From NCBI GenBank assembly GCA_013285995.1, contig JABDGN010000009.1, positions 1 to 36,397 of the forward strand: a stretch of DNA of 36,397 nt, written 5' to 3'. Positions 6,915-14,556 of the stretch are shown piece after piece (the first letter of the stretch is position 1; every line of letters starts with the position of its first letter). Under the pieces are notes generated by a model. The model did not search any database. It was not told the origin of the DNA and saw nothing but the letters and a program-made list of their open reading frames with translations. The position numbers and the translations under genes were made by a program. The stretch is from Gammaproteobacteria bacterium (GTDB lineage Bacteria > Pseudomonadota > Gammaproteobacteria > JABDGN01).

Positions 6915-8069
6915 ATGAACAGGCAAGATGATTTACAAAGAATTGGCCAATGTTTTGCGATTAACCCTATTGTCGCTATTTTAGGGCCGCGGCAGTGTGG
7001 CAAAACTACGCTGGCAAAAATGTATGCAGAAACGGTCGAAGATTTTTCTGCGCTGAATTATTTTGATTTGGAAAAGCCCGATGATTTAGCGCGTTTAGAG
7101 GAGCCGCAACGCGCCTTAGAAAATTTATCAGGTTTAATTGTGATTGATGAAATTCAGCGTAAGCCGGATTTATTTCCTTTACTGCGCGTGCTGGTCGATG
7201 AAAAAAAGCCGCGCCAATTTTTAATTTTAGGTAGCGCTTCACGTGAACTCATTAAACAATCATCAGAAAGTTTAGCCGGGCGCATTTCTTACCTTGAACT
7301 GACTCCTTTTAGTTACCGTGAAACGCAAGAGCTTGAGCATTTATGGTTGTGCGGAGGATTTCCCCAATCGTATTTGGCAGCCGATGACATCGCAAGTTAT
7401 GCTTGGCGAGAAGATTACATCAGCACCTTTCTCGAGCAAGACATTCCTAATCTGGGTATTCAAATTCCAGCGCTTACTTTGCGTCGTTTCTGGAGCATGC
7501 TGGCGCATTATCATGGCAATATTTTTAATGCCGCAGAACTCGCTCGTTCCTTTGGCATCAATGAAAAAACCGTGAAACATTATCTGGATATATTGAGCGG
7601 TACATTTATGGTGCGTCAATTGCAAGGCTGGCAAGAAAATATTAAAAAGCGTCAAGTCAAAGCTCCCAAAATTTATTTTCGCGATAGTGGATTATTACAT
7701 TCCCTGTTACGCATTAAAGGTAAATCGCAATTACAAATATACCCCAAGCTCGGCGCTAGCTGGGAAGGTTTTGCGTTAGAAGAAATTATTCGCTGGCACC
7801 ACGCTAAACCGCATGACTGCTATTTTTGGGCAACTCATAGCGGTGCAGAGTTAGATTTGCTATTATTGAAGGACGATAAGCGTCTAGGATTTGAATTCAA
7901 ATACGCCGATGCCCCTACTAAAACTAAATCGATGTTAATCAGTCAGGAAGAATTACAGCTTGATTATTTGTATGTCATTTATCCTGGCGACAAAAATTAT
8001 TTTTTGGCTGACAAGATTGAAGCTTATGGGTTAGAAAATTATTTGACTGATGTTATGCAGAGTGCGTAA
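6915..8069 (+). CDS. AAA+ ATPase with C-terminal DUF4143 nuclease-like domain
   Basis: Member of the AAA_14/DUF4143 ATPase family, common in prokaryotes and of unsettled function. Using the ATG at 6915 (384 residues), the Walker A GPRQCGKTT spans about residues 24-32 and Walker B LIVIDEIQ about 74-81, followed by a sensor-like LILGSAS. A winged-helix-like stretch (ELARSFGINEKTVKHYLDIL) comes next. The C-terminal part has the DUF4143 pattern W(E)GFALEEII and a PD-(D/E)xK-like AELDLLLL...GFEFKYA, as in restriction-endonuclease folds. The open frame extends upstream to 6831, but those codons cover the promoter and dyad and lack a ribosome-binding site. It may be a mobile or defence-related accessory gene; unrelated to the flanking RING genes as far as I can see. 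Confidence 0.88.
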   Translation: MNRQDDLQRIGQCFAINPIVAILGPRQCGKTTLAKMYAETVEDFSALNYFDLEKPDDLARLEEPQRALENLSGLIVIDEIQRKPDLFPLLRVLVDEKKPRQFLILGSASRELIKQSSESLAGRISYLELTPFSYRETQELEHLWLCGGFPQSYLAADDIASYAWREDYISTFLEQDIPNLGIQIPALTLRRFWSMLAHYHGNIFNAAELARSFGINEKTVKHYLDILSGTFMVRQLQGWQENIKKRQVKAPKIYFRDSGLLHSLLRIKGKSQLQIYPKLGASWEGFALEEIIRWHHAKPHDCYFWATHSGAELDLLLLKDDKRLGFEFKYADAPTKTKSMLISQEELQLDYLYVIYPGDKNYFLADKIEAYGLENYLTDVMQSA

Positions 8070-8090
8070 CATCAGTATCTTTGTTTACGT
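8046..8090. repeat. ACTSATGTTA dyad element, copy 1
   Basis: ACTGATGTTA (8046-8055) and TAACATCAGT (8067-8076) flank an 11-base loop and are followed by ATCTTTGTTT. The element covers the last codons and stop of the ATPase gene. A second copy with the same arm length, loop length and ATCTTTGTTT tail occurs at 13088-13128 after the ABC transporter. Confidence 0.6.
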
Positions 8091-8223
8091 GCACCGCACC
8101 CAAACATGCGGCAGGGTTTGTAATTGTAAACCGACCCTATTGTTGCTAAAAATATTCTTTTGCTTTTCATAGTTTATTTTCTAGGTTAGAATCTGACACA
8201 TCTATTTTACAGGAGAACCTTGT

Positions 8224-9276
8224 ATGCTTAATCCAATTGTTCCTGATCATTCTTTTAAATTTGCTCTGCTTGGGATAGATGGACCCGATAATGTAGCACG
8301 CTTGTTTGAGCAATATAAAACTAATATTAAAGCAGTGCGCCCCGCTTGTGTAGAGGATGGTGATCTTTGTCATATTAAATATCTTCAAGAAGCAAATAAA
8401 ATTATTGAATTAGAGATTTTTCATGCCTCTAATCTTGACCCGCGCGCTTACCCAGCTTGTAAGGAAGCAGATGTGGTTTTGCTTGTTATAAGTTTAAAAG
8501 ACTTTCGCTATCGGCATCAAGAGGTAATTAAATACATTGATCAGAACATTACCGCGGTGAGTGAGCGGCAGAATAGCCGTCTGTGGGATAACAACTGGAG
8601 TTGGAGTGAAAAATGGTATGTGTTAGTATTCACGGCTGATGAGAACTTCCCTTTACAGTCAGTTGAAGCAATGTTAACACACCAGAGCGAGCGGTGGGAC
8701 GAGATGCGAACTCTCACTGGAAGAAAGAAGCTTGATGCTTGGTTTATAGCAAACAGACCGGCGAGTATTAATAACATTTTTAGCGATTTAACCCAAGGGC
8801 TTATTTTAAAACGAGCTAATCAAGAGCAGGCAGTTGTTTTCCATCATTCAAAAGGGAATCCCTTTATGCCGCCTATACCGCCGCTAGCTTCAGATATTTT
8901 TCTTGTGCTTATTGACCCACAAGGAAATCAAGCTTCTGCATCGCCGCCTGTTGCGCCCTTTGCGCCGCCCTTCGCGCCGCCTGCTGCGCCGCCCTTTGCG
9001 TCGCCTGCTGCGCGATCACTTTCGCCGTCTGCTGCTGCGCGATCACTTTCGCCGCTCTTTGCGTCGCCTGCTGCGCCGCCCTTTGCGTCGCCTGCTGTGC
9101 CGCCCTTCGCGCCGCCTGCTGCGCCGCCCTTTGCGCCGCCCTTTGCGTCGCCTGCTGTGCCGCCCTTTGCGCCGCCCGCTGTGCCGCCCTTTGCGCCGCC
9201 CGCTGCGCAAGGCCCCGTACAACAATCTGCTGAGCGGCGCGACCCCTCCTGGCTTGAGCGGCATATGCTCTTCTAG
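8224..9276 (+). CDS. Rab/Ras-like pseudo-GTPase with Pro/Ala-rich tail
   Basis: I do not recognise a named family. Residues 10-200 follow the order of a small GTPase: FKFALLGIDG (strand 1), IELEIF (strand 3), ADVVLLVISL (strand 4), WYVLVFTADE (strand 5), then AWFIANRPASINNIFSDLTQGLILKR, which looks like the strand 6 and last helix of Rab. The P-loop lysine, the DxxG switch and the NKxD motif are all missing, so nucleotide binding is unlikely. Residues 241-335 are low-complexity PPFAPPA/PPFASPA repeats. The next gene carries a clear paralogue of the same domain 48 bases downstream. An ACAGGAGAA site precedes the ATG. Possibly a host-directed adaptor; that is inference. Confidence 0.65.
   Translation: MLNPIVPDHSFKFALLGIDGPDNVARLFEQYKTNIKAVRPACVEDGDLCHIKYLQEANKIIELEIFHASNLDPRAYPACKEADVVLLVISLKDFRYRHQEVIKYIDQNITAVSERQNSRLWDNNWSWSEKWYVLVFTADENFPLQSVEAMLTHQSERWDEMRTLTGRKKLDAWFIANRPASINNIFSDLTQGLILKRANQEQAVVFHHSKGNPFMPPIPPLASDIFLVLIDPQGNQASASPPVAPFAPPFAPPAAPPFASPAARSLSPSAAARSLSPLFASPAAPPFASPAVPPFAPPAAPPFAPPFASPAVPPFAPPAVPPFAPPAAQGPVQQSAERRDPSWLERHMLF
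8943..9210 (+). repeat. Degenerate GCSCCGCCC/TTTGCGYCG low-complexity repeat
   Basis: A run of short units of the type GCGCCGCCCTTTGCGTCGCC encodes the Pro/Phe/Ala tail of the preceding protein. It yields long open frames in other phases (an Arg/Leu-rich one on the plus strand and an Arg/Lys-rich one on the minus strand) that are artefacts of the repeat. Such runs are prone to slippage, so copy number may vary between isolates. Confidence 0.85.
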
Positions 9277-9324
9277 GATAATATTAAATACGGCCAGCAC
9301 GAGTGTTTTACCGGAGATACCTGT

Positions 9325-11241
9325 ATGCTAAGTAATGCTGTTTCCCCTCACTCTTTTAGTTTTTATCTGCTTGGAGTTCAAAAAGACGCGACTGACTTGT
9401 TAAATCGGTTTACAGAGAATATTCGAGAGGCAACGCCTGCTCGTGTGCAAGAGAACTTACACGATAAATTTCGTTGGATCGACTTTCTTAAAATTGACCA
9501 GCAAAATGTTGCATTAAATATTTGGCATAGGCAATATGACGTGCAGAGCAAATATGAGGCTTTGCAGCGGGCTCAGGCAATTCTAATTGTGGTAGATATC
9601 AGTGTAGAAATAAGCCAGACCTGTGAGGACCTCCAAGAGTTTATTGCTAGAGCGCGTTGCTCATCAGGTAGAAGGTACCCCATCGAGTGTGTTTTAGTCA
9701 TATTAAACCCAGGTGAGCCTTGGTGTGGCAATATGCGAAAGGTTAATTCTTATCCGAGTGATTTGCAAAAGTTAATAAAGCGCGCTGCTATTCCTTGGTA
9801 TGCCGCAAGCGCAAGAAGCAATGATAGTGTCAACGATATTTTTATTGATTTAAGCCGAGCGTTAATTGCAAAAAGAGCTAATCGAAATGCTAAAGTCAGT
9901 TATCCTGGTTCAGCAGGAGCGAGAGAGGGAGTGCATTTATTTGCTGCTTATCAGCCTCCTCAACTGGAAGGTGAGGCGCCACGGATAGCGCCTGCTTCTC
10001 CTCCCGGTGTGCAGCCTACTTTTATTTTGGCGCGATCTCCGTCATCGCCTCAATTGTCAGCTGCTGCAGCGCCAGCATCAGCATCCTCTTCACCCGGGTG
10101 GGCCGCACAACGACGTGGTTCAGTGCCCGGGCATGTGGGAAGCGAGCTCAAAAGATGCCAACAATCTGGACATGAGCATTATACGGATCTTACATTACTG
10201 TTTGAGTCTCCTTGTGGTCACGCCGTACGATGTTTGGAGTGTATATCAAACCAAGCGCAGATTCAGTTTATATGTCCTAGATGTCAAGCAGTAAGTGTTG
10301 TCTCGCAGTGGAAACCTTGTGATCCAAGCATGCGTGCTCCAGGAGCAGCCTTTTCGCCGCTGCCATCACATTCTTTAGCGCCAGCTGTGGCCAGAGCAGA
10401 CTTTTCATCTGTGCAGCCTACTTTTGTTTTGGCGCGATCTCCGTCATCGCCTCAATTGTCAGCTGCTGCAGCGCCAGCATCCTCTTCACCCGGGTGGGCC
10501 GCACAACGACGTGGTTCAGTGCCCGGGCATGTGGGAAGCGAGCTCAAAAGATGCCAACAATCTGGACATGAGCATTATACGGATCTTACATTACTGTTTG
10601 AGTCTCCTTGTGGTCACACCGTACTATGTTTGGAGTGTATATCAAACCAAGGGCCAACAAATCCGATTGCATGCTATCAATGTCCACAATCAATTTATAT
10701 GTGGAATTGGAAACCTTGTGATTCAAGAACTCGTGCTCCAGGAGCGGCTTTTTCACCCCTTGCTTCGCCTGTTAATTCGCTTGCTGCTTTGCAACGGCAT
10801 ATTCCACCATTTTCAAAACCATTATCGCCAGCACCTTCCCCTCCACTATCCCCATCTGCTTTGACTCGCGCAGCAAAATGCGCTTGCTGTAATGTGTACA
10901 TGGCAGATCATGTTTGCGTGCCCTGTGGCCATATAAGTCTTTGTGAACGTTGTACACAGGATCCTCAAATAAAGTATTGCCCTGTTTCCAGTTGCGCAAA
11001 AGAATTCATACATAAAATAAAAATATATGATGATCCAATACCTGCTGGTTCAGCAAGGCGTATAACATGTCCTATATGCCTAGGCAGCCACATAGCAGAT
11101 TATATATTCGTACCATGTTGGCATATGCTTTGTAATGAGTGTATTTCTAATGCAGCGGACGCGCACACGCCAATAGATAAGTGTCCGTTTTGTCGAGCCG
11201 AGGTATTGCAGAAAACAAAAATACTTATGCCAGATAGCTAA
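9325..11241 (+). CDS. Pseudo-GTPase fused to four RING-like zinc modules
   Basis: A 638-residue multidomain protein. Residues 9-187 are paralogous to the previous protein and follow a Rab order (FSFYLLGVQK, NVALNIWHRQ where Rab has LQIWDTAGQE, AILIVVDIS, CVLVILNPGE where Rab has NKxD, WYAASARSNDSVNDIF like the SAK region). P-loop, DxxG and NKxD are lost. Four cysteine modules follow: residues 278-320, 410-453, 519-557 and 582-623. The last is a textbook C3HC4 RING (Cys582, Cys585, Cys598, His600, Cys603, Cys606, Cys620, Cys623). The first two lie in a recent internal duplication; the second has changed its last Cys pair spacing. GGAGA precedes the ATG. A ubiquitin-ligase role on host proteins is a reasonable hypothesis; delivery is not shown. 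Confidence 0.75.
   Translation: MLSNAVSPHSFSFYLLGVQKDATDLLNRFTENIREATPARVQENLHDKFRWIDFLKIDQQNVALNIWHRQYDVQSKYEALQRAQAILIVVDISVEISQTCEDLQEFIARARCSSGRRYPIECVLVILNPGEPWCGNMRKVNSYPSDLQKLIKRAAIPWYAASARSNDSVNDIFIDLSRALIAKRANRNAKVSYPGSAGAREGVHLFAAYQPPQLEGEAPRIAPASPPGVQPTFILARSPSSPQLSAAAAPASASSSPGWAAQRRGSVPGHVGSELKRCQQSGHEHYTDLTLLFESPCGHAVRCLECISNQAQIQFICPRCQAVSVVSQWKPCDPSMRAPGAAFSPLPSHSLAPAVARADFSSVQPTFVLARSPSSPQLSAAAAPASSSPGWAAQRRGSVPGHVGSELKRCQQSGHEHYTDLTLLFESPCGHTVLCLECISNQGPTNPIACYQCPQSIYMWNWKPCDSRTRAPGAAFSPLASPVNSLAALQRHIPPFSKPLSPAPSPPLSPSALTRAAKCACCNVYMADHVCVPCGHISLCERCTQDPQIKYCPVSSCAKEFIHKIKIYDDPIPAGSARRITCPICLGSHIADYIFVPCWHMLCNECISNAADAHTPIDKCPFCRAEVLQKTKILMPDS
10008..10651 (+). repeat. Near-identical 248/242-bp internal duplication
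   Basis: 10008-10255 and 10410-10651 are almost identical, differing by a 6-base insertion and a few substitutions. The repeat carries a Pro/Ser linker and most of a RING-like module. Downstream of the repeat the two copies differ in sequence but both end in a WKPCD motif and an APGAAFSPL linker, so an older and larger duplication was partly re-homogenised. Confidence 0.9.
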
Positions 11242-11309
11242 ATTCACGCGTTGACAAATTTATGGTATTCTAATTTTTAAATTCTAGTCTCCAGTTTCTG
11301 GTGCAGCCT

Positions 11310-13064
11310 ATGCCAACCATCCCGCAATTTATATTTGCGCAATTAAAACCATTCCGTTGGCAGTTAACTGTCTTGCTGATCTTTTGTCTGTTATGGGCGA
11401 TTGATTTATCGCTGGCACCCTACATTATCAAAATGATTATCGATCGGATGAGTACGACGCCGTTTGAAGCAGTGTGGAGTGAAGTCGGTCGCTTGTTAGG
11501 TGCGTATATCGCGCTATCCGTTTTCATGGTGATCATTTTTCGAGTCTGGAATATTATCCGTCGCAGTTTTATTCCGTTTTTAAAGGGCAATATCACCCGC
11601 AGTATGACCAGTCACTTGTTGGAACACTCGTATCAATATTATCAAAATAATTTTGCGGGGAGTTTGGCCAATAAAGTCAATGACGTGGCCTATGGAACCG
11701 CACAAATTGTCGAAATTTTTATGGAACAATTTGTGGCGAATTTTTTAATGATCGTGGTTGCCACTGGCGTTATGCTCACCGTGCAGCCGATGGTGGCTTT
11801 ATTATTTTTAATTTGGGTGATCATTTTTTTAGTAGGCTCGCGGTATTTTGCGCGGCGAGCGCATCAATTGGCCGATAAAAGTTCGGAGTTGCGCAGCCAA
11901 TTAACCGGTAAAGTCGTTGATGTACTCAGCAATACTTCCATCGTGCGTTTGTTCGCGCGGCAAAAGTTGGAGCGCGGCAATATTGCTGAGTGGACCCACG
12001 AGACGGTCGCCGCGGAGCGGGCCTTTGATTGGCATTTGTTAAAATTATTTTTCTTCCAATCAGTTTCATTTATTGTGATGCAGGCGATTATTTTGCTGTA
12101 TTTAATTTACGAGCGCAGCCTTAATAAAATCAGTGTCGGTGATTTTGCCTTAGTATTTATGATCAATGGTTATATCGTTGATAATTTGTGGAACCTGGCG
12201 CGGGAATTTTTAAACTTTGCTGAACAACTGGGTAAAGTGAGTCAAGGCTTACGCGTCACTTTGCAAACCCATGATATTGTCGATGCGCCTGATGCGAAAC
12301 CATTGCATGTGAGTAAAGGGGTAATTCGTTTTGACAAGGTGAAATTTCACTATCATCACGCAACCCCTTTATTTGAAAATTTATCGGTAACGATTAATGC
12401 TGGCCAAAAAGTAGGATTGGTCGGCTATTCAGGCAGCGGTAAAACGACTTTTGTGAATTTGATTTTACGGTTGTTTGAAATAAATAGCGGTGCCATTTAT
12501 CTTGATGACCAAAATATCGCCCAACTGACACAAGTTTCATTGCGCGAAACTATCAGTTTGATTCCGCAAGACCCAACTTTGTTTCATCGCACGCTAGCGG
12601 AAAATATTTCCTACGGCGAACCGAGTGCGACGAAGGAACAAATTGTTGCCGCCGCTGTTGCGGCACAAGCCGATGATTTTATCCGCAATTTGCCACAGGG
12701 ATATGACACATTAGTGGGCGAGCGCGGTATTAAATTATCCGGTGGGCAACGCCAACGTATCGCGATTAGTCGCGCGATTTTAAAAAATGCGCCGATTTTA
12801 ATTTTAGATGAAGCCACCAGCTCTTTAGATTCGGTTACTGAACAAGCGATACAAACTAATTTCTTGCAATTGATGAGCCATAAAACCACGCTCGTCGTTG
12901 CGCATCGTTTATCAACCCTTTTACACATGGATCGCATTTTAGTTTTCGATGCCGGTGAAATTGTCGAAGATGGAACGCACAGTGAATTATTACAGCAAAA
13001 TGGTTTGTACGCTAATTTATGGCATTCACAAGTGGCAGGCTTTTTACCCGAACAGCGTCATTAA
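11310..13064 (+). CDS. ABC exporter, fused permease and ATPase (MsbA-like)
   Basis: Half-transporter that dimerises in the inner membrane. The first 310 residues hold six membrane helices of the exporter fold. The ATPase has Walker A (GYSGSGKTT near residue 375), Q-loop (SLIPQDPTLF), signature LSGGQRQRI near 480, Walker B ILILDEATS near 501 and the switch histidine in VVAHRLS. Length of about 584 fits lipid or drug exporters of the MsbA/MdlB group, but the substrate cannot be told. A GTG nine bases earlier (11301) is an alternative start; neither has a convincing ribosome-binding site. It stands alone: the dyad element follows and the next gene is convergent. Confidence 0.93.
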   Translation: MPTIPQFIFAQLKPFRWQLTVLLIFCLLWAIDLSLAPYIIKMIIDRMSTTPFEAVWSEVGRLLGAYIALSVFMVIIFRVWNIIRRSFIPFLKGNITRSMTSHLLEHSYQYYQNNFAGSLANKVNDVAYGTAQIVEIFMEQFVANFLMIVVATGVMLTVQPMVALLFLIWVIIFLVGSRYFARRAHQLADKSSELRSQLTGKVVDVLSNTSIVRLFARQKLERGNIAEWTHETVAAERAFDWHLLKLFFFQSVSFIVMQAIILLYLIYERSLNKISVGDFALVFMINGYIVDNLWNLAREFLNFAEQLGKVSQGLRVTLQTHDIVDAPDAKPLHVSKGVIRFDKVKFHYHHATPLFENLSVTINAGQKVGLVGYSGSGKTTFVNLILRLFEINSGAIYLDDQNIAQLTQVSLRETISLIPQDPTLFHRTLAENISYGEPSATKEQIVAAAVAAQADDFIRNLPQGYDTLVGERGIKLSGGQRQRIAISRAILKNAPILILDEATSSLDSVTEQAIQTNFLQLMSHKTTLVVAHRLSTLLHMDRILVFDAGEIVEDGTHSELLQQNGLYANLWHSQVAGFLPEQRH

Positions 13065-13087
13065 GCAGCTAGATTATTTATGAGGTA

Positions 13088-13128
13088 ACTCATGTTACGC
13101 AAAATGCATAACATGAGTATCTTTGTTT
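13088..13128. repeat. ACTSATGTTA dyad element, copy 2
   Basis: ACTCATGTTA (13088-13097) and TAACATGAGT (13109-13118) flank an 11-base loop and are followed by ATCTTTGTTT, as in the copy at 8046. A related hairpin, TCATGTTAC-TTGT-GTAACATGA (13152-13173), lies 24 bases on and covers the last codons of the MFS gene. These dyads may end transcription from both sides, but no long T-run is present. Confidence 0.6.
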
Positions 13129-13151
13129 TGCCCCCCCATCGCGTAAAGATT

Positions 13152-14348
13152 TCATGTTACTTGTGTAACATGAGTGGGTAATCTGCTTTGCAAGCCTTGA
13201 AACAATAAAGCCAAAATTCCCATGACAACAATGAACAGGCCAAAGCTTGCGACATGCGAAACTACATGCGAAGTGACAGCGCTGGCGATCGAGCCGCCCA
13301 TGAAGGAAAGAAAATTGTAAAGTGCGGAAGCAGAGCCGGCTACTTTGCGTTCTGCTAATTGCATCGCACCCGCGCCCGCGGTGGGGCGAATGATGCTGAT
13401 ACCGATGGTGCTGATAAACATCGGCACCATAAAAGTATAAATATTAGTGGGTAAAAAAATATTGCTGACCCACATAATAAGGCCGCCTATTAAAATAAAC
13501 ACAAAGCCTAAAGTCATGGTTTTCGGTAAACCCAAGCGCGGTGAAAAACGCGGCGTTAAAATCGACATGCCAATAATCGCGATGGCATTGGTCGCGACAA
13601 TCCAACCAAAACTTAACACACTAAAATGCATCTGATGAATAATAAAAAACGGTGAAATGGCGAAGTAACTAAATAACACTCCGTACGATAAACCACTCGA
13701 TATACCGTAAATTAAGAAGGGAATATTGCGTAATAAGGCAGTGTAATTATTAAAAATATGGCGAAAGTTAAGCGCGCTTAAATTTTTTTGCGCTTGGGTT
13801 TCTTTAAAAAAGAATTGGGTTAACAGCACGTAGATAAGGCCCAACAAAAATAATACTGCAAAACTCGCGCGCCAGCCCCACACATTATTCACCGCGCTGC
13901 CGACTAAAGGTGCTAAAGCAGGGCTGATGCCAATTAAAGCCGTGACAACACCGGTCGCTTTAATTAATTTATCTTGTTCATACACATCGCGTACGATGGC
14001 GAAGACTGTCACGATAGAGCTACAAGCGCCAATGGCTTGAATGAAGCGCGCAATCAGCAACACATGAAAGGAATGAGAAAATGTTGTCACGGCGCTGGCG
14101 ATGGTAAAAATCCATAAGCCGACTAATAAAATAGGCCGGCGGCCAAAGCGATCTAATAAAGGACCATACACCAATTGAGCCAAGCTCAAACCTAATAAAC
14201 CCACTGATAAAACTAAAGCAACATTCGCGCCTTGAAAATAACTTTTCATCGCAGGCAAGCCAGAGATAAAAATATCGTTACTTAAGGGCACCATTAAGCA
14301 GACTGATAAGATGGCGAGAAAAAAGAGTTTAGACGAGAGTGTGTTCAT
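13152..14348 (-). CDS. Bcr/CflA-type MFS multidrug efflux transporter
   Basis: Twelve-helix proton antiporter of the Bcr/CflA drug-resistance family. Evidence is the N-terminal SNDIFISGLPAMKSYFQG and the MFS motif A GPLLDRFGRRPILL near residues 62-75, with AIGACSSIVTVFAIVRDVYE in helices 4-5 typical of this group. The 398-residue length fits. Its promoter is a perfect sigma70 consensus placed so close that the mRNA would be leaderless or nearly so. The last codons lie in a dyad shared with the tail of the convergent ABC exporter region. Substrate unknown. Confidence 0.93.
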   Translation of the reverse strand: MNTLSSKLFFLAILSVCLMVPLSNDIFISGLPAMKSYFQGANVALVLSVGLLGLSLAQLVYGPLLDRFGRRPILLVGLWIFTIASAVTTFSHSFHVLLIARFIQAIGACSSIVTVFAIVRDVYEQDKLIKATGVVTALIGISPALAPLVGSAVNNVWGWRASFAVLFLLGLIYVLLTQFFFKETQAQKNLSALNFRHIFNNYTALLRNIPFLIYGISSGLSYGVLFSYFAISPFFIIHQMHFSVLSFGWIVATNAIAIIGMSILTPRFSPRLGLPKTMTLGFVFILIGGLIMWVSNIFLPTNIYTFMVPMFISTIGISIIRPTAGAGAMQLAERKVAGSASALYNFLSFMGGSIASAVTSHVVSHVASFGLFIVVMGILALLFQGLQSRLPTHVTQVT

Positions 14349-14357
14349 AATGAGGGC

Positions 14358-14386
14358 ATTATAGGGTCTTTATAACCGGTTGTCAA
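14358..14386 (-). promoter_or_regulatory. Perfect consensus sigma70 promoter of the Bcr/CflA gene, leaderless
   Basis: Read on the minus strand, TTGACA (14386-14381), 17 bases, TATAAT (14363-14358). Only 9 bases separate the -10 box from the ATG at 14348, so transcription should start within about 3 bases of the start codon. No ribosome-binding site fits in the leader. Confidence 0.8.
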
Positions 14387-14426
14387 GACCCGTTGAAAAG
14401 ATAGTTGTTGGTTGATATGCTGTAAA

Positions 14427-14547
14427 TGTAGGTCGGCTTCCAGAGCTTCGCATCAAGCGAAGCGAGTAAGCCGACATGGGTTGTCGGCTTGTTCGTTTCG
14501 CTTTTCGGGCGGCTCGCGAGCCGCCCCTACAAACGTAAGCCGACCTA
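14427..14547. repeat. GTCGGCTT-type element containing a GGGGCGGC hairpin
   Basis: Starts TGTAGGTCGGCTTCC and ends GTAAGCCGACCTA, complementary ends as at 2777-2895. Inside, GGGCGGCTCGCGAGCCGCCC (14498-14517) is a perfect palindrome of the GGGGCGGG family, apparently inserted into the older element. It ends 9 bases before the start of the next MFS gene and so forms that gene's leader. Confidence 0.8.
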
Positions 14548-14556
14548 TGAGCTGCT

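Noticed and set aside
8903-9331. 142-residue Arg/Leu-rich ORF and an antisense Arg/Lys-rich ORF (9043-9300)
   Set aside because: Both are other-frame readings of the Pro/Ala repeat; they have no ribosome-binding site and only periodic sequence.
13152-13173. Rho-independent terminator at the end of the Bcr/CflA gene
   Set aside because: The stem is good but lies within the last codons and lacks a T-run on either strand.
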